A stretch of 64,000 nucleotides of DNA from Prevotella sp. (GTDB lineage: Bacteria > Bacteroidota > Bacteroidia > Bacteroidales > Bacteroidaceae). Made by a program: the position numbers and the translations under genes. Every line of letters begins with the position of its first letter. Position 1 is the stretch's first letter. The stretch is taken from contig JAFRRN010000062.1 in NCBI GenBank assembly GCA_017428055.1, positions 31,183 to 95,182 of the forward strand, read 5' to 3'. A model generated the notes under the pieces. That model searched no databases, had not been told where the DNA came from, and saw only the letters and a program-made list of their open reading frames with translations. This document shows positions 24,523 through 33,671 of the stretch, piece by piece.

Positions 24523-25839
24523 TTAGGGTTGTTGCCCCTTCGGGGTACTCGTTTTCAGGTATTCATAGCCAATACGGCATCGTAAACACTCTTTTTTGTC
24601 ACAATATTCTTTCTTCAATTGGATGAGCGATTGCGAGTCTCCTGCGTTTTGTACGGATAGTCCACATTCGCTCCACATCTTCACGATATGGTTGTTTTCC
24701 GCTGGCAGTAGTTCCAGGAAGTCAAAGGCGCGGTCGCAAAGTTGGTCGTCCATCTTGTGTCGTCCGTAAGCGAAGAGGGCAGGGATGAGTGTGTTGATGA
24801 TTAGTAAGTCCAAGGAATGGGTGGAAAGTCGTTTGGTGTTCTTGTCGGTGGTAGAGCCAAAACCATAGTGTGTTTCCCAATAAGGGGTGACATGAGTTTG
24901 CAAGGCTGCCTCTGCTTCCTTGATGGTCTTGCATTCCAAGAGTTGGCTAAGCTCTGCCTTTCGGGAGAAATAGAGGTTGGCGAGTTGGGAAATGCGGATG
25001 TGTGGGAAGTTCTGCGGGCGCAGCCTGAGAAATCGCCATCGCTTGAAATCCATCGGTTTCATCGAGAATTTATGGGCGAGATAAAGGTATTCATTGCGCA
25101 ATTTGGCGAAGTATCCTTCATTCAATGCCAAGGCTTGGTAACGCTCGGGGATGCTTTCCAGTTCCAATAGTCCTGCTTGTCCCATGAAGATGGCCTCTAT
25201 CTGGAAAAGATTGTCGCGGTGATGGGCGACATGCTGGAGGGGGATGTGCGTCGCCCAAAGCTCAAAGGCATCGCCATTGATGCCAAACCCATAGTTACGG
25301 GCGAGGGTGATAAACAAAGCCTTTTCCCAAGAGCCGTCGCATTGTTTCACCCTTTGGTATATCGTTTGTGTCTTATGCTCTAATCGTTCTGTCTGCAAGG
25401 CACTCATCCAAGAGTGGACAACCAGCCTCGGCAGGGAGGGTATGATTTTGTAGCAAGGGGGATAATGGTCGATGGAGATGAGTTCTTGGTAGTTTTGGGT
25501 GATGTTGTCAGGGATGTCCAATTGCATCTGTGGCAAGGCTTCACCCTTGGAAGTCCTCACCTCCATGTCGATGATGCCGCAGACATGTAGCACCACATTG
25601 TCGTATGCCCTGTCCTTTTGGTGTCCATGGACGTACCAGTCGCTTGCCTTTTCGTGTATTTCCACGTTGCCCACCCATAGGGTGTTGCCTATTTTCACCT
25701 TGGCATTAAAGAAGTCTGGACCGGCATTCCTGTTGTGTAGGCCGGGGTCGATTACCTCTATAGCCTCGCCATGGGTTGTGGAGAGGGGTCGTAATGGAAA
25801 CAGCTTGTGTTTCCAGACATAGTGAATGAGTTGTTCCAT
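24523..25839 (-). CDS. DUF2851 family protein
   Basis: A 438-residue cytoplasmic protein matching DUF2851 over its whole length. The N-terminal motifs are FPLRPLSTTHGEAIEVIDPG (about residues 15-34), HNRNAGPDFFNAKVKIG and WVGNVEIHEKASDWYVHGH. Near the C-terminus are four Cys residues (CDKKECLRCRIG), a possible metal site. The N-terminal part resembles nuclease-like folds in some annotations, but no reaction is established. It follows the GH2 gene with a hairpin in the 75-bp gap, so the two may be transcribed separately. Confidence 0.85.
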   Translation of the reverse strand: MEQLIHYVWKHKLFPLRPLSTTHGEAIEVIDPGLHNRNAGPDFFNAKVKIGNTLWVGNVEIHEKASDWYVHGHQKDRAYDNVVLHVCGIIDMEVRTSKGEALPQMQLDIPDNITQNYQELISIDHYPPCYKIIPSLPRLVVHSWMSALQTERLEHKTQTIYQRVKQCDGSWEKALFITLARNYGFGINGDAFELWATHIPLQHVAHHRDNLFQIEAIFMGQAGLLELESIPERYQALALNEGYFAKLRNEYLYLAHKFSMKPMDFKRWRFLRLRPQNFPHIRISQLANLYFSRKAELSQLLECKTIKEAEAALQTHVTPYWETHYGFGSTTDKNTKRLSTHSLDLLIINTLIPALFAYGRHKMDDQLCDRAFDFLELLPAENNHIVKMWSECGLSVQNAGDSQSLIQLKKEYCDKKECLRCRIGYEYLKTSTPKGQQP

Positions 25840-25885
25840 AGTATGAAGGTTAGAGGGCGGAGACGCGGTTCCGCCCGTGGTTTAT

Positions 25886-25912
25886 AGGGGCAGGTAATGT
25901 TGCCCTGCCCCT
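25886..25912. repeat. GC-rich hairpin after the GH2 gene
   Basis: Nine-base arms AGGGGCAGG and CCTGCCCCT enclose a 9-base loop immediately after the GH2 stop codon. A second GGGCGG/CCGCCC hairpin lies just downstream (about 25856-25876). There is no T-run on the minus strand, so these look more like intergenic repeat hairpins than classic terminators. Confidence 0.45.
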
Positions 25913-25914
25913 AA

Positions 25915-28788
25915 CTAATAAGGTGAGATGTTGTTTAATTGTTCTAATTGTGTTTCGTTGGCATCTTCCTTAAATGCCTTGATGAGTTGTTCCATCGTAA
26001 TGGGAGTGGTGGGATGGAGGCTTGGGGATGCAAGGTAATCCATCAAAGACTGGCGGAAAGCCCGACCCTCCACGTATTTATCGCATTCATCGAGGTCAGT
26101 GGTACATACCAACAGGCTACCTTTTCCCACTTTGAACTCCATCAGGATGCCCAATTTATGGTTGCGCTCGATGTTGTCTATCACTTGGATGATGGGGCGA
26201 TAGCCGTATGGGAGGTTGTCAAGGATCAAGGGGCGGCTGTTCTTCAGGATGGCAAACCATTGCCAGTTGGTGTGCTCCTCGGTGGGGAAGCCTTGTAAAG
26301 CGGGGTGTTCGGGTTGGCAGAGGATGCCCATTGTCCCCGGCGACACCGTCTTTTTGTTGTTCTCACAGATGGTCTTGAACATACGGTAGTTCCAATAGTC
26401 GGTTTGGAATAGAGGCTCGACGGCGTGGAATGTCGTGTCATTGGCTATCGTCCACAACACCCGTGCGCCCTTTTGTAGTTTCTTCACAATGCGGTCAGTC
26501 ATTTCGCGGGTTACAATAGTTTTCTTGTTTGTCGTTATCTGTTTCCCGTCGTTATTGGGATAAACCCATATTGGGTAGTTATTGCCTATGGCTTGCCCTG
26601 CCATTCTCACTGTCAGTTGGGCTTGGATGGGGCAGTGTTGTAGGTTGCTATTGGTTGGAAGGGTGGGGCAGGGGAGGCTGGCTTGCCCCACGTTCATGAG
26701 TCCTTTTTCATCGTTGTTGATGACAAACGTGCCTACTTGCGTCTTTTCCTCACCGTCTTGGTTGTAGGTGATGGCATACTCAACCTGTTTGCCCTTCAAC
26801 GACTCCTCTCCATAGTTGGCTACAAAGACATCACATTTGATGGTCTCCCCTTCGGTGTAACAATGTTTTTCTAATCCGAGCATCGCCACCACGGGGGAGC
26901 AGAAGGCACGCCATTGTTGTGGCAAGACGAACCCCTTGTTCACCATAAAAGCGTCGAGCATCCCCACGTAAGCAGAGCCTTGGCCGGGATAATCTTGTAA
27001 GTCCAACAACTGGAATCCTGCCATGTTCTTGGTGCGTAGGTCCATCTCGATGTCCGCCTTGTATAGCTGTGCCGCCCATAGTCCCGAGGCGCGGTTGAAG
27101 TCTGGCAGTTGGTCAATCATCCCTGCCCTCGTTATCCTGTCCTTGAACACTTCCATGTTGTAGGGGTATAGCACTCCCTTATATCGGGGGATTTCTTGGT
27201 CGAAGTCGGGAATATGCTGAAACTGTCCCGTCTCGTGGCTGATGATGGGCACTGTAGCAGGGTCGCAAGCCTCGTCGAAGTTCATCAGGGTATTGGGATA
27301 GCTATGGTTGATGAGGCCACCGTCGGCTGCATCGGCGAAAGAGAACGACCCGCGGGTATGTGTGTTATAGCTGCCCCAAGCCTCCCCGCCGATGCGGCAG
27401 GTGGTGAAATAGTCCATCCCGGGCTTGATGCCTTGATAGCCTAAATAATAATTGGAGCCGAAAGTGTATAGCTTGGTGGGGTCGATTTGGCGGAATTGGT
27501 CTACAAACTCCTTCATCTTGTCGATGTTTCCCCAAAGCTCATTACCCAAGGCAAACATCACAAACGACGGATGATGGCCGTAAGTGTGGATGATGTCCAT
27601 GCCTTCTTGGAGCAAATAACTCATCAAGGTGGTGTCCTCTGCCTTGAAGTCGCCCCAAAACGGCAGCTCTGGTTGTAGGTAAATACCCATCTCGTCGGCA
27701 ACTTGGAATGCCGCCTCGGGCGGGCACCACGAATGGAAACGCACATGGTTGATGCCCCATTCCTTGCATGTGCCAAGGTATTTGCGCCATGATTCCGTAT
27801 CCATCGGCACGTGTCCCGTCAATGGGAAGACGCAAGCATCGTGCTTGCCACGCAGGAAAGTCTTGTTGCCATTGATATAAAAATGGTGTTCATCGGACGT
27901 GAACTCCCGCATCCCGAAGGTTGTTGAATACAAGTCTTGCCCTTCTATCTCCACCTCCAACGTGTATCGGTCGGGGTGGAACTCGCTCCATAGGCGGAGG
28001 TCTTTGATGGGAAGGTCACACTCCTTTTCATAAAACTCCTCGCCCGTGTTGTCGAAGTCCTTGCCCGTGAGGTCGAGATAGCTGATTTTTCCGTTCCATC
28101 CGAGCGGGATAGCGCGTACCAGAATCTTGGCTTTAGGGTCTAATTCGCCACAGATGTATAGTTGTAAGTGGGCCTTGCTCTCCTTGATGTTGGGCGTGAT
28201 GTTAGCCGCACTTGTCCGCAGAGGCTCCAACGCCACCAATGAAATATCGCCGATGATGCCGTTCCAGTTGGTCTGCGTGTCCTCCGTCAGGGCATGGCTG
28301 CTGGCATAGAGTTGCTCGGGAAGGCGACCGCCGTTGTCCACCATGATGGTCAACGTATGCCTCCCCGGTGTCAGATACCCGTCTAAATGGTATTCTTGGG
28401 GTGTGGAAATGTTGTTTAATGACCAAATCTGCAAGCCGTCCACATACACGGTGGCTGGCTTCGTGCGCTCTAATCTGAGCCGAACCAACTTGTCTTTCCA
28501 GTCCTTGGGTATATCCACCGTGCGACTATACCATGCCTTCCCCTTGTAGCTATATAGTCGGGTGAGGTGAGTTGTCTCACTTGTTGCCGTGTTCTCAACG
28601 CCTTTTTTGTTTGTATCGGTTGTTCCTGGTAGAATGACCGTCTCGTTAAATGTGGTAGGATAAGTATCTCCCAATGCGAATTGCCACTCCCCCGACAGGT
28701 CTATCCGTGGTCGATATTCATTTGCATGGATATTGATGACGGAAAGCATCAGTAGATGCACGCACAATAGATTACGCCATTTCTTCAT
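25915..28788 (-). CDS. Glycoside hydrolase family 2 protein, exported
   Basis: A 957-residue protein with a signal peptide (start MKKWRNLLCVHLL, end near NIHA). It has the GH2 order: a sugar-binding jelly roll (about residues 25-190; IDLSGEWQFALG and KAWYSRTVDIP), an immunoglobulin-like domain (about 190-300) and the catalytic barrel (about 300-640). The acid/base Glu is in FALGNELWG and the nucleophile is probably the Glu in PIISHETGQF. The C-terminal third is a beta-rich accessory region. The specificity could be beta-galactosidase, glucuronidase or mannosidase and cannot be settled by eye. Its start lies 17 nt inside the 3' end of the restriction-modification gene, so the two are translationally adjacent. 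The upstream in-frame ATG at 28869 is rejected because it precedes the signal peptide. Confidence 0.88.
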   Translation of the reverse strand: MKKWRNLLCVHLLMLSVINIHANEYRPRIDLSGEWQFALGDTYPTTFNETVILPGTTDTNKKGVENTATSETTHLTRLYSYKGKAWYSRTVDIPKDWKDKLVRLRLERTKPATVYVDGLQIWSLNNISTPQEYHLDGYLTPGRHTLTIMVDNGGRLPEQLYASSHALTEDTQTNWNGIIGDISLVALEPLRTSAANITPNIKESKAHLQLYICGELDPKAKILVRAIPLGWNGKISYLDLTGKDFDNTGEEFYEKECDLPIKDLRLWSEFHPDRYTLEVEIEGQDLYSTTFGMREFTSDEHHFYINGNKTFLRGKHDACVFPLTGHVPMDTESWRKYLGTCKEWGINHVRFHSWCPPEAAFQVADEMGIYLQPELPFWGDFKAEDTTLMSYLLQEGMDIIHTYGHHPSFVMFALGNELWGNIDKMKEFVDQFRQIDPTKLYTFGSNYYLGYQGIKPGMDYFTTCRIGGEAWGSYNTHTRGSFSFADAADGGLINHSYPNTLMNFDEACDPATVPIISHETGQFQHIPDFDQEIPRYKGVLYPYNMEVFKDRITRAGMIDQLPDFNRASGLWAAQLYKADIEMDLRTKNMAGFQLLDLQDYPGQGSAYVGMLDAFMVNKGFVLPQQWRAFCSPVVAMLGLEKHCYTEGETIKCDVFVANYGEESLKGKQVEYAITYNQDGEEKTQVGTFVINNDEKGLMNVGQASLPCPTLPTNSNLQHCPIQAQLTVRMAGQAIGNNYPIWVYPNNDGKQITTNKKTIVTREMTDRIVKKLQKGARVLWTIANDTTFHAVEPLFQTDYWNYRMFKTICENNKKTVSPGTMGILCQPEHPALQGFPTEEHTNWQWFAILKNSRPLILDNLPYGYRPIIQVIDNIERNHKLGILMEFKVGKGSLLVCTTDLDECDKYVEGRAFRQSLMDYLASPSLHPTTPITMEQLIKAFKEDANETQLEQLNNISPY

Positions 28789-31024
28789 ATATTGCCTTGA
28801 TAAAATTCCTGATTTCATACCAATTAGGTTTGCCCTCCCGGTCAACGGGCAACAAGAGCGTTGTCTCATTCATCTTCTCCAATGTCCACTTGTCGAGAAA
28901 TTGGTATCTGATTCCTTCTTTCCTAAATAAGGAAACAAAGAAAAGGGCGATATACCTATCCATCTCAAACAAAGGGTAGAATACATTTACGTCGTCGGAA
29001 GCCCAAAAGGGATTCTCTTGGTAGAAAGCCGAACCGATAGATCCATTGTAGCAAACAGTAATGGTGTTAGCATCGTGTAAATGCTCGGAGTTGCCGATAT
29101 GGGCAGTAATGCCATTGTTGAAGGCGGAAGCTCCGATATAGTTGATGTTCCCTTCTTTCATGTTTGCCTTCGTCAACCTTTCCCCCTTTTCTATCCTGAA
29201 TAGCCTTTGGTATTCAAAAGGCTTCCAAGTAGAAGTGTCAATTGTCTCGGTGTCTTTACGGATGGTCACTAACTTCCTATATTCTTCGGGAATAGTCTCA
29301 TTATATAGCACCATGCCCAATACCTTTTCCTTGAAGTCTTTCTCGTCAATCCCCTTTTTGTAAAGGATGTAATGAAGAACACTTCTGACGAAGTCGGCTT
29401 GTGAAACCTCCAAAGGGGCAAGCGGTTCTTTGTACCGTATGGCCTGGCGGGGGTCAATCCATTGGATGGTATCGTTGCCAGACTGCTTCCTGATAACCTC
29501 CATCCAGTAGTCTTCTATCTCCTCCCAACGGTTTTTGGTGTCTTGCCTACCTTGGTTTTTTACGGTTTCAAGCCCGTCTTCCTCGATATGACAGGCGAAG
29601 ATGCTTTTGCCGTTTTGAGGAACACCAGCCGTAAAAACGAAGATGGATGTTGTCATGCCAATGCCTTGGAAGGTGTCTTTAGGCAGCTTGATGATTTGCT
29701 CCAATCTGTTCTTTTTCAACAACTTCTTGGTTGTTGACGGGTTTTTCTCCAATTTGTTGTCTGGCAAGATGAATGCGCATGATGTTCCTATGCCTACGTT
29801 CTCTAACACATTTCGCACGATGTCAAGGCATCCGTATTTGTTTTCAAAGGGGGGATTCATCAGTACTTTCGTGATGGGTTTCGACCGAATCCATCTGCCA
29901 GCCTCATCTGTGCGTGAGTCGAGCAAGGTCAAGTTGGTCTTCCCGTCCTTATGGATGAGCATGTTCGCGCAAGCCAAGGCATAAATCTCCTTGTCAAACT
30001 CGATGCCAAACAACTGGTTGTCCTTGATTTCGTTCGCCTGTTTGGTTCGGACTCCTCCCGTTTCCTTGATCATATTGCACATCGCCTTGACAAGAAACGA
30101 GCCAGAACCACATGCCGCGTCAAGCACGACGGAGTTCCTGTCCACGTCGATGAGCCTATACATAAACGAGGTGATATGGTCTGGGGTGAAAACTTGGCCT
30201 TGTTCCGATTTGCCTTTATACCTCGTAAACTCATTGAAGAATATCGCCATCACGTCCTCTCCGTTCCAAAAGTCGGAATTGAGATTGTCGGAAATCTTAG
30301 ATACATAGTCGATAAAGTCATTGATGGATTGTTGGCGGGGAGTCGTGTTGACTTGGATATTTGAATAGGTATCAATCAATATTTGCAATTTAGCATTCTT
30401 TTCCAAGTCTTCTTGCAGGGAATTGGCCAATGTCGTCTTGATGGATGCTTGGAAAAGTTCCCATTTCATGTCATGTATCAACATGGCACCGAATCGCTTG
30501 GCAACCAATGTGCATGACGTGAAGATCATGCGATGGTAGAGGTTTTTGATGCCAAAGTCGAAATGCAGGGCATCGTTTATCTTTTTGGTTAATTGATAAA
30601 TGGTCTTTTTGTCAATGGTGTTTTGATAGAACAGCCCAAAATACGCTTCTTTGTTTAACAGCTCGTTGCCAACGGAAACCTTCTCATTCTCTTTATAAAC
30701 CTCGATGTCTTCTCCATTATATAATATGCCTACAACGTGGGCGTATTTCTTTTTGCAAATCCCGCAATTCTTCAATAACTCTTGGCGATCTCGTTCTCCC
30801 AAAGGATGGTTTTCGGCCTTTGTCTCCAAAATCAATGCCGTGAAGTTAGTCTCATGGGGCAAATACCATCCATCGGGTTTGTCATTGATACCCTTGAAAC
30901 CTAATTGGTTGAAAGTCGTTATTTGCCCTACGCCGGCGCGGGCAGTCTCTGTATCTTCCAATCCTAATATCCGTTTGGCTTGGTCTCTTACTTGGTCTTC
31001 AGTAAGATAGCATTTGCTTTGCAT
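28772..31024 (-). CDS. Single-chain restriction-modification enzyme (Type IIG-like)
   Basis: A 750-residue protein joining three functions. The N-terminal region (about residues 15-150) has a possible PD-(D/E)XK nuclease signature: Asp in DGWYLP, Glu in HETNFT and Glu-Thr-Lys in LILETKAEN. The centre (about 260-470) is an N6-adenine methyltransferase of the HsdM type, with motif I VVLDAACGSGSFLVKAM and motif IV VLMNPPFENKYG. The C-terminal part (about 590-750) resembles one target-recognition half of an HsdS subunit (FEYQRLFRIEKGERLTK and INYIGASAFNNGI). No separate S or R gene is present. An ATG at 31024 is preferred to a GTG at 31033. It has its own promoter and appears more AT-rich than its neighbours, consistent with horizontal acquisition. 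Confidence 0.85.
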   Translation of the reverse strand: MQSKCYLTEDQVRDQAKRILGLEDTETARAGVGQITTFNQLGFKGINDKPDGWYLPHETNFTALILETKAENHPLGERDRQELLKNCGICKKKYAHVVGILYNGEDIEVYKENEKVSVGNELLNKEAYFGLFYQNTIDKKTIYQLTKKINDALHFDFGIKNLYHRMIFTSCTLVAKRFGAMLIHDMKWELFQASIKTTLANSLQEDLEKNAKLQILIDTYSNIQVNTTPRQQSINDFIDYVSKISDNLNSDFWNGEDVMAIFFNEFTRYKGKSEQGQVFTPDHITSFMYRLIDVDRNSVVLDAACGSGSFLVKAMCNMIKETGGVRTKQANEIKDNQLFGIEFDKEIYALACANMLIHKDGKTNLTLLDSRTDEAGRWIRSKPITKVLMNPPFENKYGCLDIVRNVLENVGIGTSCAFILPDNKLEKNPSTTKKLLKKNRLEQIIKLPKDTFQGIGMTTSIFVFTAGVPQNGKSIFACHIEEDGLETVKNQGRQDTKNRWEEIEDYWMEVIRKQSGNDTIQWIDPRQAIRYKEPLAPLEVSQADFVRSVLHYILYKKGIDEKDFKEKVLGMVLYNETIPEEYRKLVTIRKDTETIDTSTWKPFEYQRLFRIEKGERLTKANMKEGNINYIGASAFNNGITAHIGNSEHLHDANTITVCYNGSIGSAFYQENPFWASDDVNVFYPLFEMDRYIALFFVSLFRKEGIRYQFLDKWTLEKMNETTLLLPVDREGKPNWYEIRNFIKAIYEEMA

Positions 31025-31062
31025 TCTTGACACGTGATTTGAGGTTAGATTTTTCTATTGTG

Positions 31063-31070
31063 CAAAGTTA
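31063..31070 (-). promoter_or_regulatory. -7 promoter element of the restriction-modification gene
   Basis: The complement reads TAACTTTG, matching TAnnTTTG, 39 bp upstream of the ATG at 31024. The gap 31025-31529 otherwise contains the structured element at 31281-31504. Confidence 0.55.
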
Positions 31071-31280
31071 CGAATTTTTTTGTAAACTTTCATTGATGAT
31101 TGAAAAAAGATGTTCTCCTTATTTGAACTTCTCTTGTTATCAAGGAAAGGATGATAGTTGATTACGTTCAAAAAATTTGACAAAATCATGTCTGGATTTT
31201 TTCTTGAAATAGAATTGGGCGGGATGGATTTGGCATTGGATGGAGGGCGAAAAATGGGTGTTTTTCGGCAAATATATGCT

Positions 31281-31504
31281 TTTAACATTTTTTCTGTGGC
31301 ATTTATCGGCGATAGATGTATGGGTTATTGGTCGTGGATGGGGTGTTTGTCGGGTGCGGAGGTATCAGAAATAATGTTAAAATGGGGCATTCGTGGGCGG
31401 TGAAAAATGCTCTCTTTTGCTATGTGGTTGGTATTCAATGAGATACGAAAAGCGGAAAAAAGCCCGTATTTTCGACCAAAAGGCTTGTTGGTTGAAAATA
31501 CGGG
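31281..31504 (-). repeat. Structured intergenic element, copy 1 (about 220 bp)
   Basis: The core spans 31281-31381 (101 bp), bounded by TTTAACATTTTTT and an imperfect match to its complement. On the minus strand the element starts with the terminator hairpin of the P-type ATPase gene (31463-31504), continues through TGAATACCAAC, and ends at the core. The element at 53890-54114 has the same order of blocks, again beginning at a terminator, and its core is also exactly 101 bp. Identity outside the shared blocks is low, so I regard it as an ancient repeat or conserved structure. Confidence 0.6.
31463..31504 (-). terminator. Intrinsic terminator of the P-type ATPase gene
   Basis: Perfect 11-base arms (CCCGTATTTTC at 31463-31473 with its complement at 31494-31504) extend inward with a few further pairs. 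On the minus strand the stem is followed by a T-run (complement of 31456-31461). It begins about 26 bp after the stop codon. Confidence 0.8.
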
Positions 31505-31529
31505 AGTTATGGAGGGGGTGTTTTGTCAT

Positions 31530-33446
31530 TTATCTTGACAAAATGCGCAGGGAGTTAAGCACCGCCAAGAGAGCCACGCCCGTATCGGCGAAGACGGCTT
31601 CCCATAGGTTGGCAAGCCCGAGGATGCCGAGGATCATCACCGCCACCTTGATGCCTATGGCGAGCGAGATGTTCTGTTTCACGATGCGCCGTGTGCGTTG
31701 GCCGATGCCGATGGCCTCCGCCACCTTGGATGGCTGGTCGGTCTGGATGACCACGTCCGCCGTCTCTATCGCCATGTCCGCGCCCAATGCGCCCATGGCA
31801 AGCCCCACATCGCTGAGGGCGAGGACGGGTGCGTCGTTGATGCCGTCGCCAATGAATGCCACCTTTCGCCCTTGTGTCTTGAGCCGTTGGATGTGTTCCA
31901 CCTTGCCTTGTGGCAAGAGGTCGCCGTGCGCCTCGTCCACCTGCAACTCGTTCCCCACCTTGTCCACCAATGCCTGTTTGTCGCCCGAGAGGATTTCCGT
32001 CCGCATACCCATGTCCTTGAGGTTGCCGACGGCAAGCCTTGCCTCGTCTTTCAACGTGTCAGAAAGGAGGATATGCCCTATATATTTTCCATCTTTGGCA
32101 CAAGCCACGATGGTTTCTGGGATGTCTTTCAGCTGTGATGGATAGCTTATTTGTTCGCGGTCTAACAGGCGGAGCGTACCGACGAGCCATTTCTCTTTGT
32201 CTATTTCGGCAGATATTCCATATCCTTGGATGGATGTAGAATGTTGGATGGATGGGCTTTTTGCGGGCGGAAATGCTGATACGCCCCTACGATACATTTC
32301 ACTGATAATTGCCTTTGCGATGGGGTGATTGCTCGTTTTCTCGATGGCAACCACCTTGTGGAGGTCATCTTCTGATAGCCCCTCGACGTGCGTCACAGCG
32401 AACTGTCCCGTGGTGAGCGTCCCCGTCTTGTCGAAGACCACCGTGTCTATCGTGGTGATGGCATCCAGCCCGTTACCTCCCTTAAAGAGGATGCCGCGCC
32501 TCGAGGCGGCGCCGATGCCCCCGAAATAGGTGAGTGGCACGCTGATGACCAAGGCGCAAGGACAAGAGATGACCAAGAGGACGAGTGCGCTATGCAGCCA
32601 TTGGGAGAAGTGGAACTCGAAAGCGGGATGGAATAACGACCATATCCACGGCACCAACACTACCAACGCCGCCAAGGCGATGACGATGGGCGTGTAGACA
32701 TGGGCGAAGCGATGGATGAACAACTCGGTGGGTGCCTTGCGCTCCACGGCATCTTCCACCATCTTTAAGACACGTGAGATGGCCGACTCGCTTGCGGGAC
32801 GTGACACCTGGAGGCGCACGATGCTGCCGTCAGGAATCATCCCCGCCAATACTTCCTCGCCTTTGGCGATTGTGCGAGGGATGGACTCGCCCGTCAGTGC
32901 CGCCGTGTTGAAGGTGGTTTCCTCGGTGCATAGGATGCCATCGAGGGGAACCCTCTCACCCGCTTTTATCTCGATGAAATCGCCTGTTTTGACCTCTTCG
33001 GGACTCTTTTCCACCCAATGTGTGTTGCCTTGGCTGTCGGTCACTTTCACCCTTGCCATGTCCGGTCGTAGGGCGATGAGGCTCTTGATGCTGTCACGCG
33101 CCTTGTCGGCGGCTCGTTCCTGCAACATCTCGCCGATGCAATAGAGCAGCATGACCGCCACCGCCTCGGGGTATTCGCCGATGCAGAAGGCACCAATAGA
33201 GGCGATACCCATCAACATAAATTCACTGAACACGTCGCCATGGCCCGCCTCCTCCACGGCTTCATGGATGACATTGATGCCTACGGGCAGGAAAGCCGCC
33301 ACATACCAAGCCAATTGCACCCAATGCGACTGGAACCAACCGATGTGCAGGCCATTGAGAATGAGTCCTGAAATGAGCAGGATTGCCGACAGGGCGATTT
33401 GCCAAAGATGTGTTCCCTCGTCGTGGTGATGTTCATGTTCGTGCAT
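31530..33446 (-). CDS. P1B-type heavy-metal ATPase (Zn2+/Cd2+/Pb2+ exporter type)
   Basis: A 638-residue membrane ATPase. It opens with a His-rich metal-binding tail (MHEHEHHHDEGTH) instead of a CXXC heavy-metal-associated domain. The transmembrane metal site is ISCPCALVISVP, typical of the ZntA/CadA subgroup. The phosphorylation motif is DKTGTLTTG, the actuator motif TGES, the nucleotide-binding HP motif is in SNHPIAKAI, and the hinge motif is GDGINDAP. It exports divalent cations from the cytoplasm at the cost of ATP. The ATG at 33446 is chosen because a -7 box lies 26 bp upstream and a candidate operator just beyond it. It is a single-gene unit with its own terminator. Confidence 0.93.
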   Translation of the reverse strand: MHEHEHHHDEGTHLWQIALSAILLISGLILNGLHIGWFQSHWVQLAWYVAAFLPVGINVIHEAVEEAGHGDVFSEFMLMGIASIGAFCIGEYPEAVAVMLLYCIGEMLQERAADKARDSIKSLIALRPDMARVKVTDSQGNTHWVEKSPEEVKTGDFIEIKAGERVPLDGILCTEETTFNTAALTGESIPRTIAKGEEVLAGMIPDGSIVRLQVSRPASESAISRVLKMVEDAVERKAPTELFIHRFAHVYTPIVIALAALVVLVPWIWSLFHPAFEFHFSQWLHSALVLLVISCPCALVISVPLTYFGGIGAASRRGILFKGGNGLDAITTIDTVVFDKTGTLTTGQFAVTHVEGLSEDDLHKVVAIEKTSNHPIAKAIISEMYRRGVSAFPPAKSPSIQHSTSIQGYGISAEIDKEKWLVGTLRLLDREQISYPSQLKDIPETIVACAKDGKYIGHILLSDTLKDEARLAVGNLKDMGMRTEILSGDKQALVDKVGNELQVDEAHGDLLPQGKVEHIQRLKTQGRKVAFIGDGINDAPVLALSDVGLAMGALGADMAIETADVVIQTDQPSKVAEAIGIGQRTRRIVKQNISLAIGIKVAVMILGILGLANLWEAVFADTGVALLAVLNSLRILSR

Positions 33447-33471
33447 ATTGTTCCCTTTTTTGATGATGTTG

Positions 33472-33507
33472 CAAAAGTACCGTAAATCCATTGCAACTCG
33501 GTTGCAA
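33472..33507 (-). promoter_or_regulatory. Promoter and palindromic candidate operator of the metal ATPase
   Basis: The complement of 33472-33479 reads TACTTTTG (-7 box). A perfect palindrome with 7-base arms (TTGCAAC, 3-base centre, GTTGCAA) lies at 33491-33507, over the spacer and -33 region. A metal-responsive repressor or activator would be well placed to act there. No metalloregulator gene is adjacent. Confidence 0.55.
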
Positions 33508-33594
33508 ACATTCAAAATGCCCGTGAAATAAGTGGAATGGTACTTTTTTAACACAAAATTATACTCTAAAAACCTTTATTTAAAAAAATTATGT

Positions 33595-33602
33595 TATATT
33601 TG
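33595..33602 (+). promoter_or_regulatory. -7 promoter element of the fasciclin-SusCD operon
   Basis: TATATTTG is an exact TAnnTTTG match, 69 bp before the start codon at 33672. It is the only promoter recognised for the seven-gene operon. No sigma/anti-sigma pair, hybrid two-component sensor or SusR-like gene lies nearby. Confidence 0.6.
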
Positions 33603-33671
33603 CAACCTAATTATTACTATTTCATTACGCAATTTCTAACAATCAATATAATAACTAAAATCTTAAAGTGT

